Assembly: GCA_958366705.1 (NCBI GenBank)
Contig: CATXCB010000020.1
Location: 1-26,956 of the forward strand
Source of the DNA: an uncultured bacterium
Lineage (GTDB): Bacteria > Cyanobacteriota > Vampirovibrionia > Gastranaerophilales > Gastranaerophilaceae
Length of the DNA: 26,956 nt
Reading direction: 5' to 3'
This document shows positions 7,025 to 15,135 of this stretch, piece by piece. Positions within the stretch are counted from its first letter, which is position 1, and every line of letters starts with the position of its first letter. Position numbers and translations under genes: made by a program. The notes under the pieces are model-generated. The model ran no database searches and had not been told where the DNA came from. It saw only the letters and a list, made by a program, of their open reading frames with translations.

Positions 7025-7676
7025 AAGTTTTATACTAATTATAAGTGCTTTCATAATTTTTGGAGGCACTTATAATTCTAATGCAATTATTGCAGCAGAA
7101 TTCGGAGAAATTGAATACAATAACAAATTTATTGATTATTCAAAAATAGATAAAGAATCTACACTAAAACGCGCAGATTACTATTTTAATAAAGCGCTTG
7201 AAGAACAAAATAAGGAAATAAAAAAAGATTATCTTAAAAAAGCCAGCGGAGAGTATTTTATATTAACACAACTAGAGTATGACAACATTTATCCAATCGT
7301 ACAAATGGCAAGAGTATATGATATGGAAAATGAAAATAGCTACGCTAAAGCATATTTTTTTCAAGCACTGAAAATTGATAAAAATAACACTCTTACCAAT
7401 TATTATTTTGGAGATTATTATTTTACTCGCAGAGAATATACCAGAGCCCTTTATTTTTATAATATAGCATTAAAAAATGGACTACAAGAAAATTTTGATA
7501 TATTATTAAAAATGGGTATCATGTACGAAAAATTAGGAGATTTGTTAAAGGCAAATCATTACTACAAAAGAGCCTATCTTGTAAAACCAGACAATTTAGA
7601 AATTCCTGATAAAATAAGACAGATAGAATCAATTAGATACAAAAACACAGGCTATTACAATAAAAAAAGGAAGTAA
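6987..7676 (+). CDS. Exported tetratricopeptide-repeat protein
   Basis: 229 aa from the ATG at 6987. The N-terminus has a hydrophobic stretch (FILIISAFIIFGG) that looks like a signal peptide or anchor. Three or so TPR-like helix pairs follow: IYPIVQMARVYDMENENSYA, the segment starting TNYYFGDYYFTRREY, and ILLKMGIMYEKLGDLLKANH. TPR arrays usually bind partner proteins. The start overlaps the previous gene by 38 bases and has no strong Shine-Dalgarno, so translation is probably coupled and the exact start is uncertain. The stop is one base from the ATG of the glycoside-hydrolase-like gene. It may act as a scaffold for that enzyme or for cell-wall machinery; this is inference. Confidence 0.75.
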   Translation: MTQILHRHILTCKSFILIISAFIIFGGTYNSNAIIAAEFGEIEYNNKFIDYSKIDKESTLKRADYYFNKALEEQNKEIKKDYLKKASGEYFILTQLEYDNIYPIVQMARVYDMENENSYAKAYFFQALKIDKNNTLTNYYFGDYYFTRREYTRALYFYNIALKNGLQENFDILLKMGIMYEKLGDLLKANHYYKRAYLVKPDNLEIPDKIRQIESIRYKNTGYYNKKRK

Positions 7677-7677
7677 A

Positions 7678-9573
7678 ATGAACATCAAACATATTTTTAT
7701 AATTCTTTTAACACTATGTTTTGCATGTTCTCCTGTTTTTGCGAACGAAACACAAGAGATTAATGCGTTTCAACCTCTATCTTTAACATCATCAGAAGTA
7801 ATATTTAAACAATCTACAGCTAATATTGATGTAATAGATCCGGCGCTGGCTTCGACATTCTTACCCGGCGGGAGAGGAATGGATAAACTTGTCATCTACA
7901 CACCCAACTTTGGTATTCACACAGGAACAAATGAATTTGGCACAGAAGCAATTGTTGAAGGTAACACAGTTTCTGCATTAAGCGGAGCTGATTCGACAAT
8001 TCCTAAAAACGGACTTGTGATAAGCGGTCACGGAAAAGCTAAAAATTGGATTACCAAAAATATAACTGTCGGTTCAAAAGTATATGTTGATATCTTTAAC
8101 AAAACAATTACTACATATACTACATCTGACAGCTATACATACGAAGCTAAAATAAAAATCAATGAGGCAAAATCTATAATTGATTATTATAAAAACTCAA
8201 TGAATAATTATAATTACAATCTCCCGAATAAACATATTCAAGTTGCTGAAAATTATTTAAAAATTGCGGATAGCGAAAGTCATAACAGCACTGTTTTAAA
8301 ACAGTATACTCAAGAAGCTATTGACGAAGCTAATATGGCAATAAAAACTTCTTTACCGTACATTCCAAATGAAACAAAAGGAGTTTGGCTGCGTCCTACA
8401 GAAACAACTCCTGAACAAATTATATTTACTCTTGACAACCTAAAAGCTAACGGATTTAATAATGTATTCCTGGAAACATATTTTCACGGAAAAACAATTT
8501 TTCCCAGCAAAGTCATGAACAAATACGGATTTAATATACAAAATGAAAAGTTTGAAAACTTTGATCCATTGGATGTTTGGATAAAAGAAGCTCACAAACG
8601 TGATATCAAGGTACATATATGGTTTCAATCATTCTATGTCGGGAATCAGCAGCCTCAGTACAATCCGTCTAGTATATTAGCCGTAAGACCAGACTGGGGA
8701 AATAAAACAAAAAAATTCGCAAATGAAAACAATGCTACAAAATCAGTATCTGAACATAACGGATATTTTTTAGACCCAGCAAACCCTGAAGTTCAAAACT
8801 TTTTAGAAGAACTAATTGTAGAAATTATTGATTCATATAATCCGGATGGAATCAATCTTGATTACATAAGGTACCCAAATGCATCTTCAACCAGAGATAT
8901 GGACGCGTGGGGTTTTACACAATATGCCAGAAATGATTTTAAACTTCTATATGGAACAGATCCCATTGAACTGACAACATCTGATGTCCTCTGGTACGAT
9001 TGGAATCAGTACAGAAGAAACAATGTTACAAATTTTGTAAAAAAAATTGGTAAATTAGGGAAAGAAAAAGGTGTTTATATAAGTGCTGTAATTTTCCCAG
9101 ATTTGGCTTCAGCCTTATCTAAAAAACAACAAGATTGGAGAACCTGGTCTTCGAAAAACTATATTGACGGATTTACACCATTATTTTTGACTTATGATTC
9201 AAAAATGCTGGCTTCAATGATGAACGATGTTCAAAATATAAAATCTCCAAATACAGACTTATTTGCAGGATTATTTGTAACATTTATGGGCGGAGCTTCA
9301 GAAGACTTAATCAGACAAATCTTTGAAACTCGAAAAATGAATGTCAATGGAATAATATTATTTGATTATGCCCACACAACAGCAGTTTACACCTCAACAC
9401 TTATGGCTAGTGCATTTAATCCAAATGTAAAACAGGAAAAACACTTTATTGCACAACAAGATAATAATCAAAAAAAAAAAGAGGTTTTGGTTTCTTCAAA
9501 AAAAGAAACAGAAAATAAAAAGATAATAACTACGACAAACAGCAAAGGATTCTGGGTTTTCACCCGCCAGTAA
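7678..9573 (+). CDS. Exported GHL10-like glycoside hydrolase (YngK/DUF187 family)
   Basis: 631 aa with a signal peptide (about 1-22, ending CSPVFA). Residues 25-150 form a beta-rich domain with GLVISGHGKAKNWITKNITV, resembling the segment found ahead of such hydrolases in cyanobacteria. A helical linker follows (about 160-230). The TIM-barrel domain (about 235-580) begins KGVWLRPTE and holds FLETYFHG (E266), HIWFQSFYVG, ILAVRPDWG, GYFLDPANPEV and GINLDYIRYP (D395), the family hallmarks; the last contains a likely catalytic acid. The C-terminus is a Lys/Gln-rich tail. The substrate is unknown; cell-wall or exopolysaccharide sugars are plausible. AGGAAG precedes the ATG. It is the last gene of the operon; a MITE-like element follows 20 bases downstream. 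Confidence 0.88.
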   Translation: MNIKHIFIILLTLCFACSPVFANETQEINAFQPLSLTSSEVIFKQSTANIDVIDPALASTFLPGGRGMDKLVIYTPNFGIHTGTNEFGTEAIVEGNTVSALSGADSTIPKNGLVISGHGKAKNWITKNITVGSKVYVDIFNKTITTYTTSDSYTYEAKIKINEAKSIIDYYKNSMNNYNYNLPNKHIQVAENYLKIADSESHNSTVLKQYTQEAIDEANMAIKTSLPYIPNETKGVWLRPTETTPEQIIFTLDNLKANGFNNVFLETYFHGKTIFPSKVMNKYGFNIQNEKFENFDPLDVWIKEAHKRDIKVHIWFQSFYVGNQQPQYNPSSILAVRPDWGNKTKKFANENNATKSVSEHNGYFLDPANPEVQNFLEELIVEIIDSYNPDGINLDYIRYPNASSTRDMDAWGFTQYARNDFKLLYGTDPIELTTSDVLWYDWNQYRRNNVTNFVKKIGKLGKEKGVYISAVIFPDLASALSKKQQDWRTWSSKNYIDGFTPLFLTYDSKMLASMMNDVQNIKSPNTDLFAGLFVTFMGGASEDLIRQIFETRKMNVNGIILFDYAHTTAVYTSTLMASAFNPNVKQEKHFIAQQDNNQKKKEVLVSSKKETENKKIITTTNSKGFWVFTRQ

Positions 9574-9592
9574 TATAACATTACCTGAATTC

Positions 9593-9860
9593 TATAAAAT
9601 ATATTATGTAAAATTCTAACGGTAAGCGGCACTTAGCAAAATGATAACAAAAGCGGCTATTGTTTGAGCGAATGCGAGTTTAGCCGCTTCAGATTGAGCT
9701 TAGTGCCGCTATTTGGTCGCGAGTTTCTTTTTCTTGGCTTACATTCTTTTTCTTTGCTTCGCAACAAAGAAAAAGAATCGTAAGTGCGGGTTTGGGTATG
9801 CACAATACCCAATATATAAATATTTAAAACTGAAAAATTTTTTACATAATATATTTTATA
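9593..9860. mobile_element. MITE-like element with 21-bp terminal inverted repeats
   Basis: The ends (9593-9613 and 9840-9860) are perfect 21-base inverted repeats starting TATAAAATATATT. Inside are nested stems: AGCGGCACTTAGC (9625-9637) against GCTTAGTGCCGCT (9698-9710, one mismatch), AGCGGCTA (9652-9659) against TAGCCGCT (9681-9688), and a separate 14-bp perfect hairpin (9743-9756 / 9765-9778) that extends to 19 bp with one bulge. No coding frame is supported. A TA target duplication could be hidden in the TATA ends. This fills the gap between the hydrolase gene and glyS. Confidence 0.65.
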
Positions 9861-9876
9861 ATCCTTAAAGGTTTAC

Positions 9877-9905
9877 TTTACATATTTCTATGCTTTTAAT
9901 ATAAT
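9877..9905 (+). promoter_or_regulatory. Sigma-70-like promoter of glyS
   Basis: TTTACA (9877-9882), a 17-bp spacer, TATAAT (9900-9905). Predicted initiation is near 9912. It lies just outside the MITE-like element, so the element need not have disturbed it. Confidence 0.75.
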
Positions 9906-9940
9906 TTTCGTAAAGCTATATACAAATAAAAGGACATAAG

Positions 9941-11929
9941 ATGAGTACATATTTATTAGAAGTTGGAACAGAAGAATTACCTTATAAATTTATCCCGCAA
10001 GCTATTGAACAGCTTAATAACGGATTTTCGAATTTTTTAAATGATAATAAAGTTAAATTTTCAGATATTAAAGTTTATGCAACACCGCGTAGACTCGCAG
10101 TTATTGTTGATGGACTGGAAAACAAAACAGCTGACGAAGAAAAAATTGTTAAAGGTCCTATTAAACATGTTGCATTTGATGAAGCCGGAAACCTTACAAA
10201 AGCAGGAGAAGGTTTTGCCAGAAAAAACAATCTTACAAAAGATGATTTATACATAGAAAATAATTATGTTCACGCAAAAATTATTGTTAAAGGAAAACCT
10301 ATATCAGAACTTTTGCAAGAAAATGTTCCTGCGATATTTTTAAAACTACAGGGTTCTCACTTTATGAGATGGGGCTATAATGATGAAAAATTTTCACGCC
10401 CGATAAAATGGATTGTTTCAGTTCTAGATAAAGATGAAGTAAAAATAAAAATTATAGATAAAGAATCTTCTATATACACTAAAGGTCATCGTTTTGCTCA
10501 GCAAAAAGTTATCATCGGTGATCCGAAAGATTATGTGGAAACTATGCGTAATGCCTGTGTAATCGTTGACCAGGAAGAAAGAAAACAACTTATTATAGAA
10601 AAAGCAAAAGAAGAAGCTGCAAAACTGGGAGCGGAACCATACTACACTGAGGACTTGCTTGAAGAAGTAACATTTATTACTGAATATCCGGTTCCTGCAG
10701 TTTGTGAATTTGATCCAGTTTATCTTGATATTCCGGAAGAAGTAACAGTTACAGTTATGGCTGTTCATCAAAGATATTTTGCACTGCACAAAGACCGTAA
10801 ATTGATTAATAAATTCATAACAATGACAAACTATATCGGTAATGAATTTAAAAATATTCAAGCTGGTAACGTTAGAGTAATCAAAGCTAGACTTGATGAT
10901 GCTGTATTCTTCTTTAAAGAAGATACTAAAAAACCTTTAATTGATTACGTTGAAAGTCTAAAAGGGGTTACATTCCAAAAAGGAATGGGAACAATGTTTG
11001 ATAAAACCCAAAGACTTATCACCCTGTCTAGAGCTATTGCAGCAGATTTGAATATAGATTCAAAAGATATAGAAAGAACTGCACAATTATGCAAAGCTGA
11101 TTTGACAACAAATCTGGTATTCGAATTTACAGAACTTCAAGGCTTTATTGGTGCAGACTACGCCAGAGTATCCGGAGAAAACAATAAAGTTGTTCAAGGG
11201 ATAAAAGAACATTACTTCCCGCTAAATGCAGAATCTGAAACTGCAAAAGGAATTGAAGGACAAATTGTTGGTATTGCAGACAAAATAGATACAGTTTGTG
11301 CAGTATTTGCAGCCGGCAAAAAACCAACAGGTTCTTCTGACCCGCTAGGTGTAAGACGTGCTGCTCTTGGTGTTATAAAAACAATTCTAGATAGCAATCT
11401 AAAAATCAATGTAGACAAATATATTAAAGAATCTCTGAAACTGCTGCCCGTTCAAAAAGATTGTGCTGCAGAAGTAAATGAATTCTTTATTCAAAGAATG
11501 ATTATTTTATTGGCTGAAAAATATAACAAAAACATTTTGGAAGCCTGCTCAATGAAAAATCCACTCATTGATATTGCTGATTATGTCGAAAGAGTTGAAA
11601 CAGTTAAAGATTTACAATCTCAACAGTTACTTGAAAATGCAAACAGAGTTATCCGCATTTTAAAAGATACAGATTCAAATTCAGTCAACGAAAAATATTT
11701 TGTTGAACCTGTTGAAAAAACACTGTATAATAAAATTGTTGAAATTAACGAAAATGTTGACTACAAAACATATTTAACAGAACTTGAAAATTTAAATCCT
11801 GAAATTACAAAATTTTTCGAAGACGTTCTTGTTATGGATAAAGATGAAAATGTTAAAAATAATAGAATTGCATTGTTAACTTTATTAAAGAAAAAATATG
11901 AACATATTACAGATTTTAGCAAGCTATAA
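9941..11929 (+). CDS. glyS: Glycyl-tRNA synthetase beta subunit
   Basis: 662 aa, close to the usual 680-700 of the family. The beta subunit joins GlyQ in an alpha2-beta2 enzyme that charges tRNA-Gly; it provides tRNA recognition while the alpha subunit holds the catalytic site. The N-terminal signature YLLEVGTEELP is present, along with KGPIKHVAFDEAGN, GSHFMRWG (about 140), TVTVMAVHQRYF, the HD-like segment near 380-420 and SSDPLGVRRAALGVIKT (about 464-480), followed by an alpha-helical anticodon-binding domain. An AAAGGA Shine-Dalgarno lies 6 bases before the ATG. The alpha gene glyQ is not adjacent, so the subunits are encoded apart here. Confidence 0.97.
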   Translation: MSTYLLEVGTEELPYKFIPQAIEQLNNGFSNFLNDNKVKFSDIKVYATPRRLAVIVDGLENKTADEEKIVKGPIKHVAFDEAGNLTKAGEGFARKNNLTKDDLYIENNYVHAKIIVKGKPISELLQENVPAIFLKLQGSHFMRWGYNDEKFSRPIKWIVSVLDKDEVKIKIIDKESSIYTKGHRFAQQKVIIGDPKDYVETMRNACVIVDQEERKQLIIEKAKEEAAKLGAEPYYTEDLLEEVTFITEYPVPAVCEFDPVYLDIPEEVTVTVMAVHQRYFALHKDRKLINKFITMTNYIGNEFKNIQAGNVRVIKARLDDAVFFFKEDTKKPLIDYVESLKGVTFQKGMGTMFDKTQRLITLSRAIAADLNIDSKDIERTAQLCKADLTTNLVFEFTELQGFIGADYARVSGENNKVVQGIKEHYFPLNAESETAKGIEGQIVGIADKIDTVCAVFAAGKKPTGSSDPLGVRRAALGVIKTILDSNLKINVDKYIKESLKLLPVQKDCAAEVNEFFIQRMIILLAEKYNKNILEACSMKNPLIDIADYVERVETVKDLQSQQLLENANRVIRILKDTDSNSVNEKYFVEPVEKTLYNKIVEINENVDYKTYLTELENLNPEITKFFEDVLVMDKDENVKNNRIALLTLLKKKYEHITDFSKL

Positions 11930-12041
11930 TTGGACATCCAGAATTTGTTAAATTTTGTAAATAAAAAAACAGAAAAAGTCAATTATTTTTTTTAGAATAC
12001 TTTAAAATTGTACAAGAAGGTAAAAAACTTAGAGGTAGCGC

Positions 12042-12359
12042 ATGTTTGACCGAATAAAAAATTTAAAATTAGTACAAAAATTAAAAGAAAATGTTAGCCC
12101 TAGATTGCGCTGGCTTACGTTTTCAAATAAAAATAAATTAGATAAGAGCACCACAGATTATCTAGAAGCAATAAGCGGTGTGGAAAATCTAAAAACACTT
12201 TCTGACGAACAAGAGCTGGAAGCAATGGTCAGAACTCAACTCAAAGAAGAATTTCCAAATATTGAAAGTATGAAATCTTATGAGTTATTAGTAGATGCTG
12301 TAATGCACAACATTCGAAAAAAACAGCTTCAAGCCACAGATAACTTAGATATTGAATAA
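12042..12359 (+). CDS. Small cytoplasmic protein of unknown function
   Basis: 105 aa, not recognised. It is highly charged, probably mostly helical, with a basic N-terminus (MFDRIKNLKLVQKLKENVSP) and an acidic centre (TLSDEQELEAMVRTQLKEEF). There is no signal peptide or membrane segment. A TAGAGGTAG Shine-Dalgarno supports the ATG, and a strong terminator closes the gene, so it is probably real. It follows glyS by 112 bases. Confidence 0.72.
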   Translation: MFDRIKNLKLVQKLKENVSPRLRWLTFSNKNKLDKSTTDYLEAISGVENLKTLSDEQELEAMVRTQLKEEFPNIESMKSYELLVDAVMHNIRKKQLQATDNLDIE

Positions 12360-12387
12360 AACAGTTATCACAAATTTATTTATCATA

Positions 12388-12416
12388 AATAATACCCTTA
12401 CAGGGTATTATTTTTT
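12388..12416 (+). terminator. Rho-independent terminator
   Basis: AATAATACCCT-TAC-AGGGTATTATT is a perfect stem whose 3' arm runs into TTTTTT. It ends the 105-aa gene and isolates the TM1266-like gene downstream. Confidence 0.9.
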
Positions 12417-12465
12417 GGCAAAAAACTCCTTATCCTAATGTTATACGCAAGCACAGGAGGAACAA

Positions 12466-12696
12466 ATGACTGCAATTATAGGAATATCTGTAAACAACCG
12501 CGCGGCAGAATCTCAACAATTACAAGAAATACTAACAAAATACGGGTGCTATATAAAAACACGAATCGGTTTACATGATATGGGAGAATACAAATGTCTC
12601 AACTATGGAATTGTATTGATTGAAGTAATAGATAGAATTAACGAAATATATGATGAATTAGCAAAATATTGGAAAATTCAAATAATGAGATTTTAA
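12466..12696 (+). CDS. TM1266-like small regulator (iron-only hydrogenase system type)
   Basis: 76 aa, the right size for the TM1266 group of ferredoxin-fold proteins found beside [FeFe]-hydrogenase maturation genes. The pattern fits: IIGISVNNR at the start, a helix with LQEILTKYGCYIKTRIGLHD, a second strand YGIVLIEVI, a helix with INEIYDELAKYW and a last strand IQIMRF. The family resembles the ligand-binding domain of NikR and is thought to be regulatory, though its function is not established. A strong AGGAGGA Shine-Dalgarno lies 5 bases from the ATG. No hydrogenase gene is in the window, so here it stands alone. Assignment rests on motif likeness. Confidence 0.65.
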   Translation: MTAIIGISVNNRAAESQQLQEILTKYGCYIKTRIGLHDMGEYKCLNYGIVLIEVIDRINEIYDELAKYWKIQIMRF

Positions 12697-12791
12697 TAAT
12701 GGATATTATGTATTTCAAATTGTAAAAAAAAGTTTACAATATTAGCAAAAATTATCTTGATATGTTTTCATGCTAAAGGGACACATCAGAG

Positions 12792-14279
12792 ATGATAAAT
12801 CCGGTTAATCAACCAAATAACATAAAAACAAGCATTTTTTATATTAACGATTACCATGGCAAATCAATAAACATGGAACGTACAGTTACAGCATCCAATG
12901 CTTTTGATTCGAACAATAAAAACAAAAAAGATGTTGATACCCTAAAATTATCCTCCGGCGACATTATGATAGGAGAGGATTTTAAAACAAACCAGCTTGC
13001 AGTTATGTTCCAAAATACTATAGGCATAACTTCTTCTGCTATAGGGAATCATGAATATGATATGCAATCTAACGTTAAATCTATTTTACCGGAAGTTAAA
13101 TATAATCTTCTTGCCAGCAATGTAAAAATAAATCCTCGAAGCGCCTGGTACAGAAAAACATTACCAAGTACAATTGAAATTAAAAACGGACATACATATG
13201 GAATAATAGGAACTTCCCCGATTGATTTATACAAACGATCAAAAGAAGGCTCTCTTCAGAAAGAAATTACTGTCGATAAAGTAAAAGAAACTGTCACTGA
13301 TATACAAACAGAAGTGAACAAATTTCAGGAGCAAGGGATAAACAAAATAATTCTGCTATCACATCTGGGCTATACTCTTGATAAAATTATAGCAAATCAA
13401 ACTCAAGGAATAGATGTAATCTTAGGAGGGCATTCACATGATTTGCTTTTGGACGTTAAAGAAGGTGAAAACCTATTTTACTCTAAATCCGGAGAGCCGG
13501 TAATCATTACTCAAGGTGGCAGAGATGGAAAAAACTTTGGAATACTAAATTTAGAATTTGATAAGAACGGAATAATAAAAAAAGTCCAAAATAACATAGG
13601 CCACACAAAAGATTTCAATAGAAATGCCCCGATAAAATATATTTTTGACAAAATTTTCGGTTCCAGAGAAACCTATGGACACATAAATTCGGCACCAGCT
13701 CCGCTTACACACGATTTAATTGAACCAAATCCGCATGCATATTTTATAGCAGATTGCGTAAAAAAAGATTTAGATGCTGATATTGTCATACTTCCATCTT
13801 CAAATATTCGCGGATATTTTGAAAAAGGAAAAATCGATACTAGAATATTAGCAGATATATTACCTTTCAGAAATAAATTATATGAGGTTAATTATTCAGA
13901 AAAAGAAATTGTAGATGCCATTAAACTTGCCGCAAAATCTTTCACCAATATAGCAAACAAACCTGGCATATTTTATACTTCAGGACTAAAATATACCGTA
14001 ACAACAAACGGACAAATAAAATCTATCTCATTTATTAACAAAAAAGGTCATGAAATACCAATTGATGTAAATAATCCAAGAACAGATAAATACTATAAAA
14101 CTGTACTTAATGACTACTGTGCTCAAGGCAATGACGGTTTTAAAGAATTAAACAAACCAAGCAGAGTTCTGAACAAATATGACTTTGATGCCACAAATTG
14201 TGTAAAAAATATTCTCAAAAACACATCTGAGCCTGTTAATATTCAAGATGACGGCAGAATAAAAGTTATATCTGAATAA
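12792..14279 (+). CDS. 5'-nucleotidase/UshA-like metallophosphatase
   Basis: 495 aa with the two domains of the UshA/YfkN family. The metallophosphatase domain (about 12-275) has metal ligands IFYINDYHGK (D20, H22), SSGDIM (D57), GNHEYD (N86, H87), LSHLG (H191) and GGHSHD (H214, H216). The C-terminal 5'-nucleotidase domain (about 290-480) includes YFIADCVKKDLDADIVILPS, SNIRGYF, ILADILPFRN and YCAQGNDGFKEL. The family removes phosphate from nucleotides or 2',3'-cyclic nucleotides, usually in the periplasm or on the surface. Here I see no signal peptide or anchor, which is odd: either the protein is cytoplasmic, uses another route, or the annotated start misses an export signal. The Shine-Dalgarno is weak (AAAGGG 11 bases upstream). 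Confidence 0.9.
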   Translation: MINPVNQPNNIKTSIFYINDYHGKSINMERTVTASNAFDSNNKNKKDVDTLKLSSGDIMIGEDFKTNQLAVMFQNTIGITSSAIGNHEYDMQSNVKSILPEVKYNLLASNVKINPRSAWYRKTLPSTIEIKNGHTYGIIGTSPIDLYKRSKEGSLQKEITVDKVKETVTDIQTEVNKFQEQGINKIILLSHLGYTLDKIIANQTQGIDVILGGHSHDLLLDVKEGENLFYSKSGEPVIITQGGRDGKNFGILNLEFDKNGIIKKVQNNIGHTKDFNRNAPIKYIFDKIFGSRETYGHINSAPAPLTHDLIEPNPHAYFIADCVKKDLDADIVILPSSNIRGYFEKGKIDTRILADILPFRNKLYEVNYSEKEIVDAIKLAAKSFTNIANKPGIFYTSGLKYTVTTNGQIKSISFINKKGHEIPIDVNNPRTDKYYKTVLNDYCAQGNDGFKELNKPSRVLNKYDFDATNCVKNILKNTSEPVNIQDDGRIKVISE

Positions 14280-14284
14280 AATAA

Positions 14285-15055
14285 CTAAAATACCACATCT
14301 TTTGCTTTATTTCTAATAATATTAGACAGACCGGACAAATATAATAGTTTGACAATAAAAAACAAATACACCCCGCTGCAGACTCCGAGCAATCGTAATC
14401 CAAGCTGCCAATACGGTGAATGTAATAATTTTGCAAGATAGAAAAATATATTTACAACTACGACTGGCAATATGCATAATAAACAAAGTTGAACAGTCAA
14501 GAAAATCACTGCTCCAAAAGTTTTATCCAGAACTTTAAAAAGAATCTTGGGATTAAATAACTCAGAATGATAAACAAAATCTTGCGCAAATATAACATAA
14601 ATAACGTAAATAAAAGGCATTATACAGATAATAACAGAGTAAAATATATAAAAAAATGGAGAAGTATAAGGTATTAATACCCCGCCCAACAGACAAAGAA
14701 AGGTGATATAAATTCCCCAGATAATAAATAATGGCAGCATCTTTACAAAAACGCTCATTGAATCCAGATTAACCTCCGGAAGCCTGCAATTTTGTTTAAA
14801 ACAATAATTAGCAAAATTAAAACTATAACCAATAAAAAATATCAAAATGAGTAAACCAATGAGAAAATTTAAAAATAATTCATATTTATTTGACGGTGCA
14901 AAACCTAAAAAGCCGCCCATAAGATTACCTAAACTTGAAGATAAAACATTATTTAATGCTAGTGTCATTATCCCGAGCAAAGAAAAGATTGATAGGTGAG
15001 TAAATAAACAACCGTCACCGAAATAAACAGATTTTAAATTTTTTAAAATATTCAT
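14285..15055 (-). CDS. Polytopic membrane protein of unknown function (possibly DUF4013-like)
   Basis: 256 aa with about six hydrophobic segments (near 22-38, 60-85, 105-130, 132-158, 185-210 and 218-242). The overall plan, a short cytoplasmic start and paired helices, resembles DUF4013 membrane proteins, but I am not certain of that. No catalytic motif is visible. The gene converges with the 5'-nucleotidase-like gene (5-base gap, no terminator seen) and is divergent from prfB. A promoter TTGCAA-16 bp-TATAAT on the reverse strand (15106 to 15079) precedes it. Confidence 0.75.
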   Translation of the reverse strand: MNILKNLKSVYFGDGCLFTHLSIFSLLGIMTLALNNVLSSSLGNLMGGFLGFAPSNKYELFLNFLIGLLILIFFIGYSFNFANYCFKQNCRLPEVNLDSMSVFVKMLPLFIIWGIYITFLCLLGGVLIPYTSPFFYIFYSVIICIMPFIYVIYVIFAQDFVYHSELFNPKILFKVLDKTFGAVIFLTVQLCLLCILPVVVVNIFFYLAKLLHSPYWQLGLRLLGVCSGVYLFFIVKLLYLSGLSNIIRNKAKDVVF

Positions 15056-15078
15056 AATTTTACTCTCTCTACCATATA

Positions 15079-15129
15079 ATTATAACAATACTAAACTTAA
15101 TTGCAAGCTGACAGTTTTTATAATAAAAT
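15079..15129. promoter_or_regulatory. Divergent promoters sharing one palindromic -35 box
   Basis: The hexamer TTGCAA at 15101-15106 is its own reverse complement. Rightward it is 17 bp from TAAAAT (15124-15129), serving prfB. Leftward it is 16 bp from TATAAT (15079-15084, reverse strand), serving the membrane protein gene. The two promoters should compete for polymerase. Predicted initiation for prfB falls on its ATG. Confidence 0.55.
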
Positions 15130-15135
15130 AAACTT

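Noticed and set aside
10424..10861. 145-codon reverse-strand frame inside glyS
   Set aside because: Shadow of the glyS coding frame; Phe/Cys/Tyr-rich product with no start signal.
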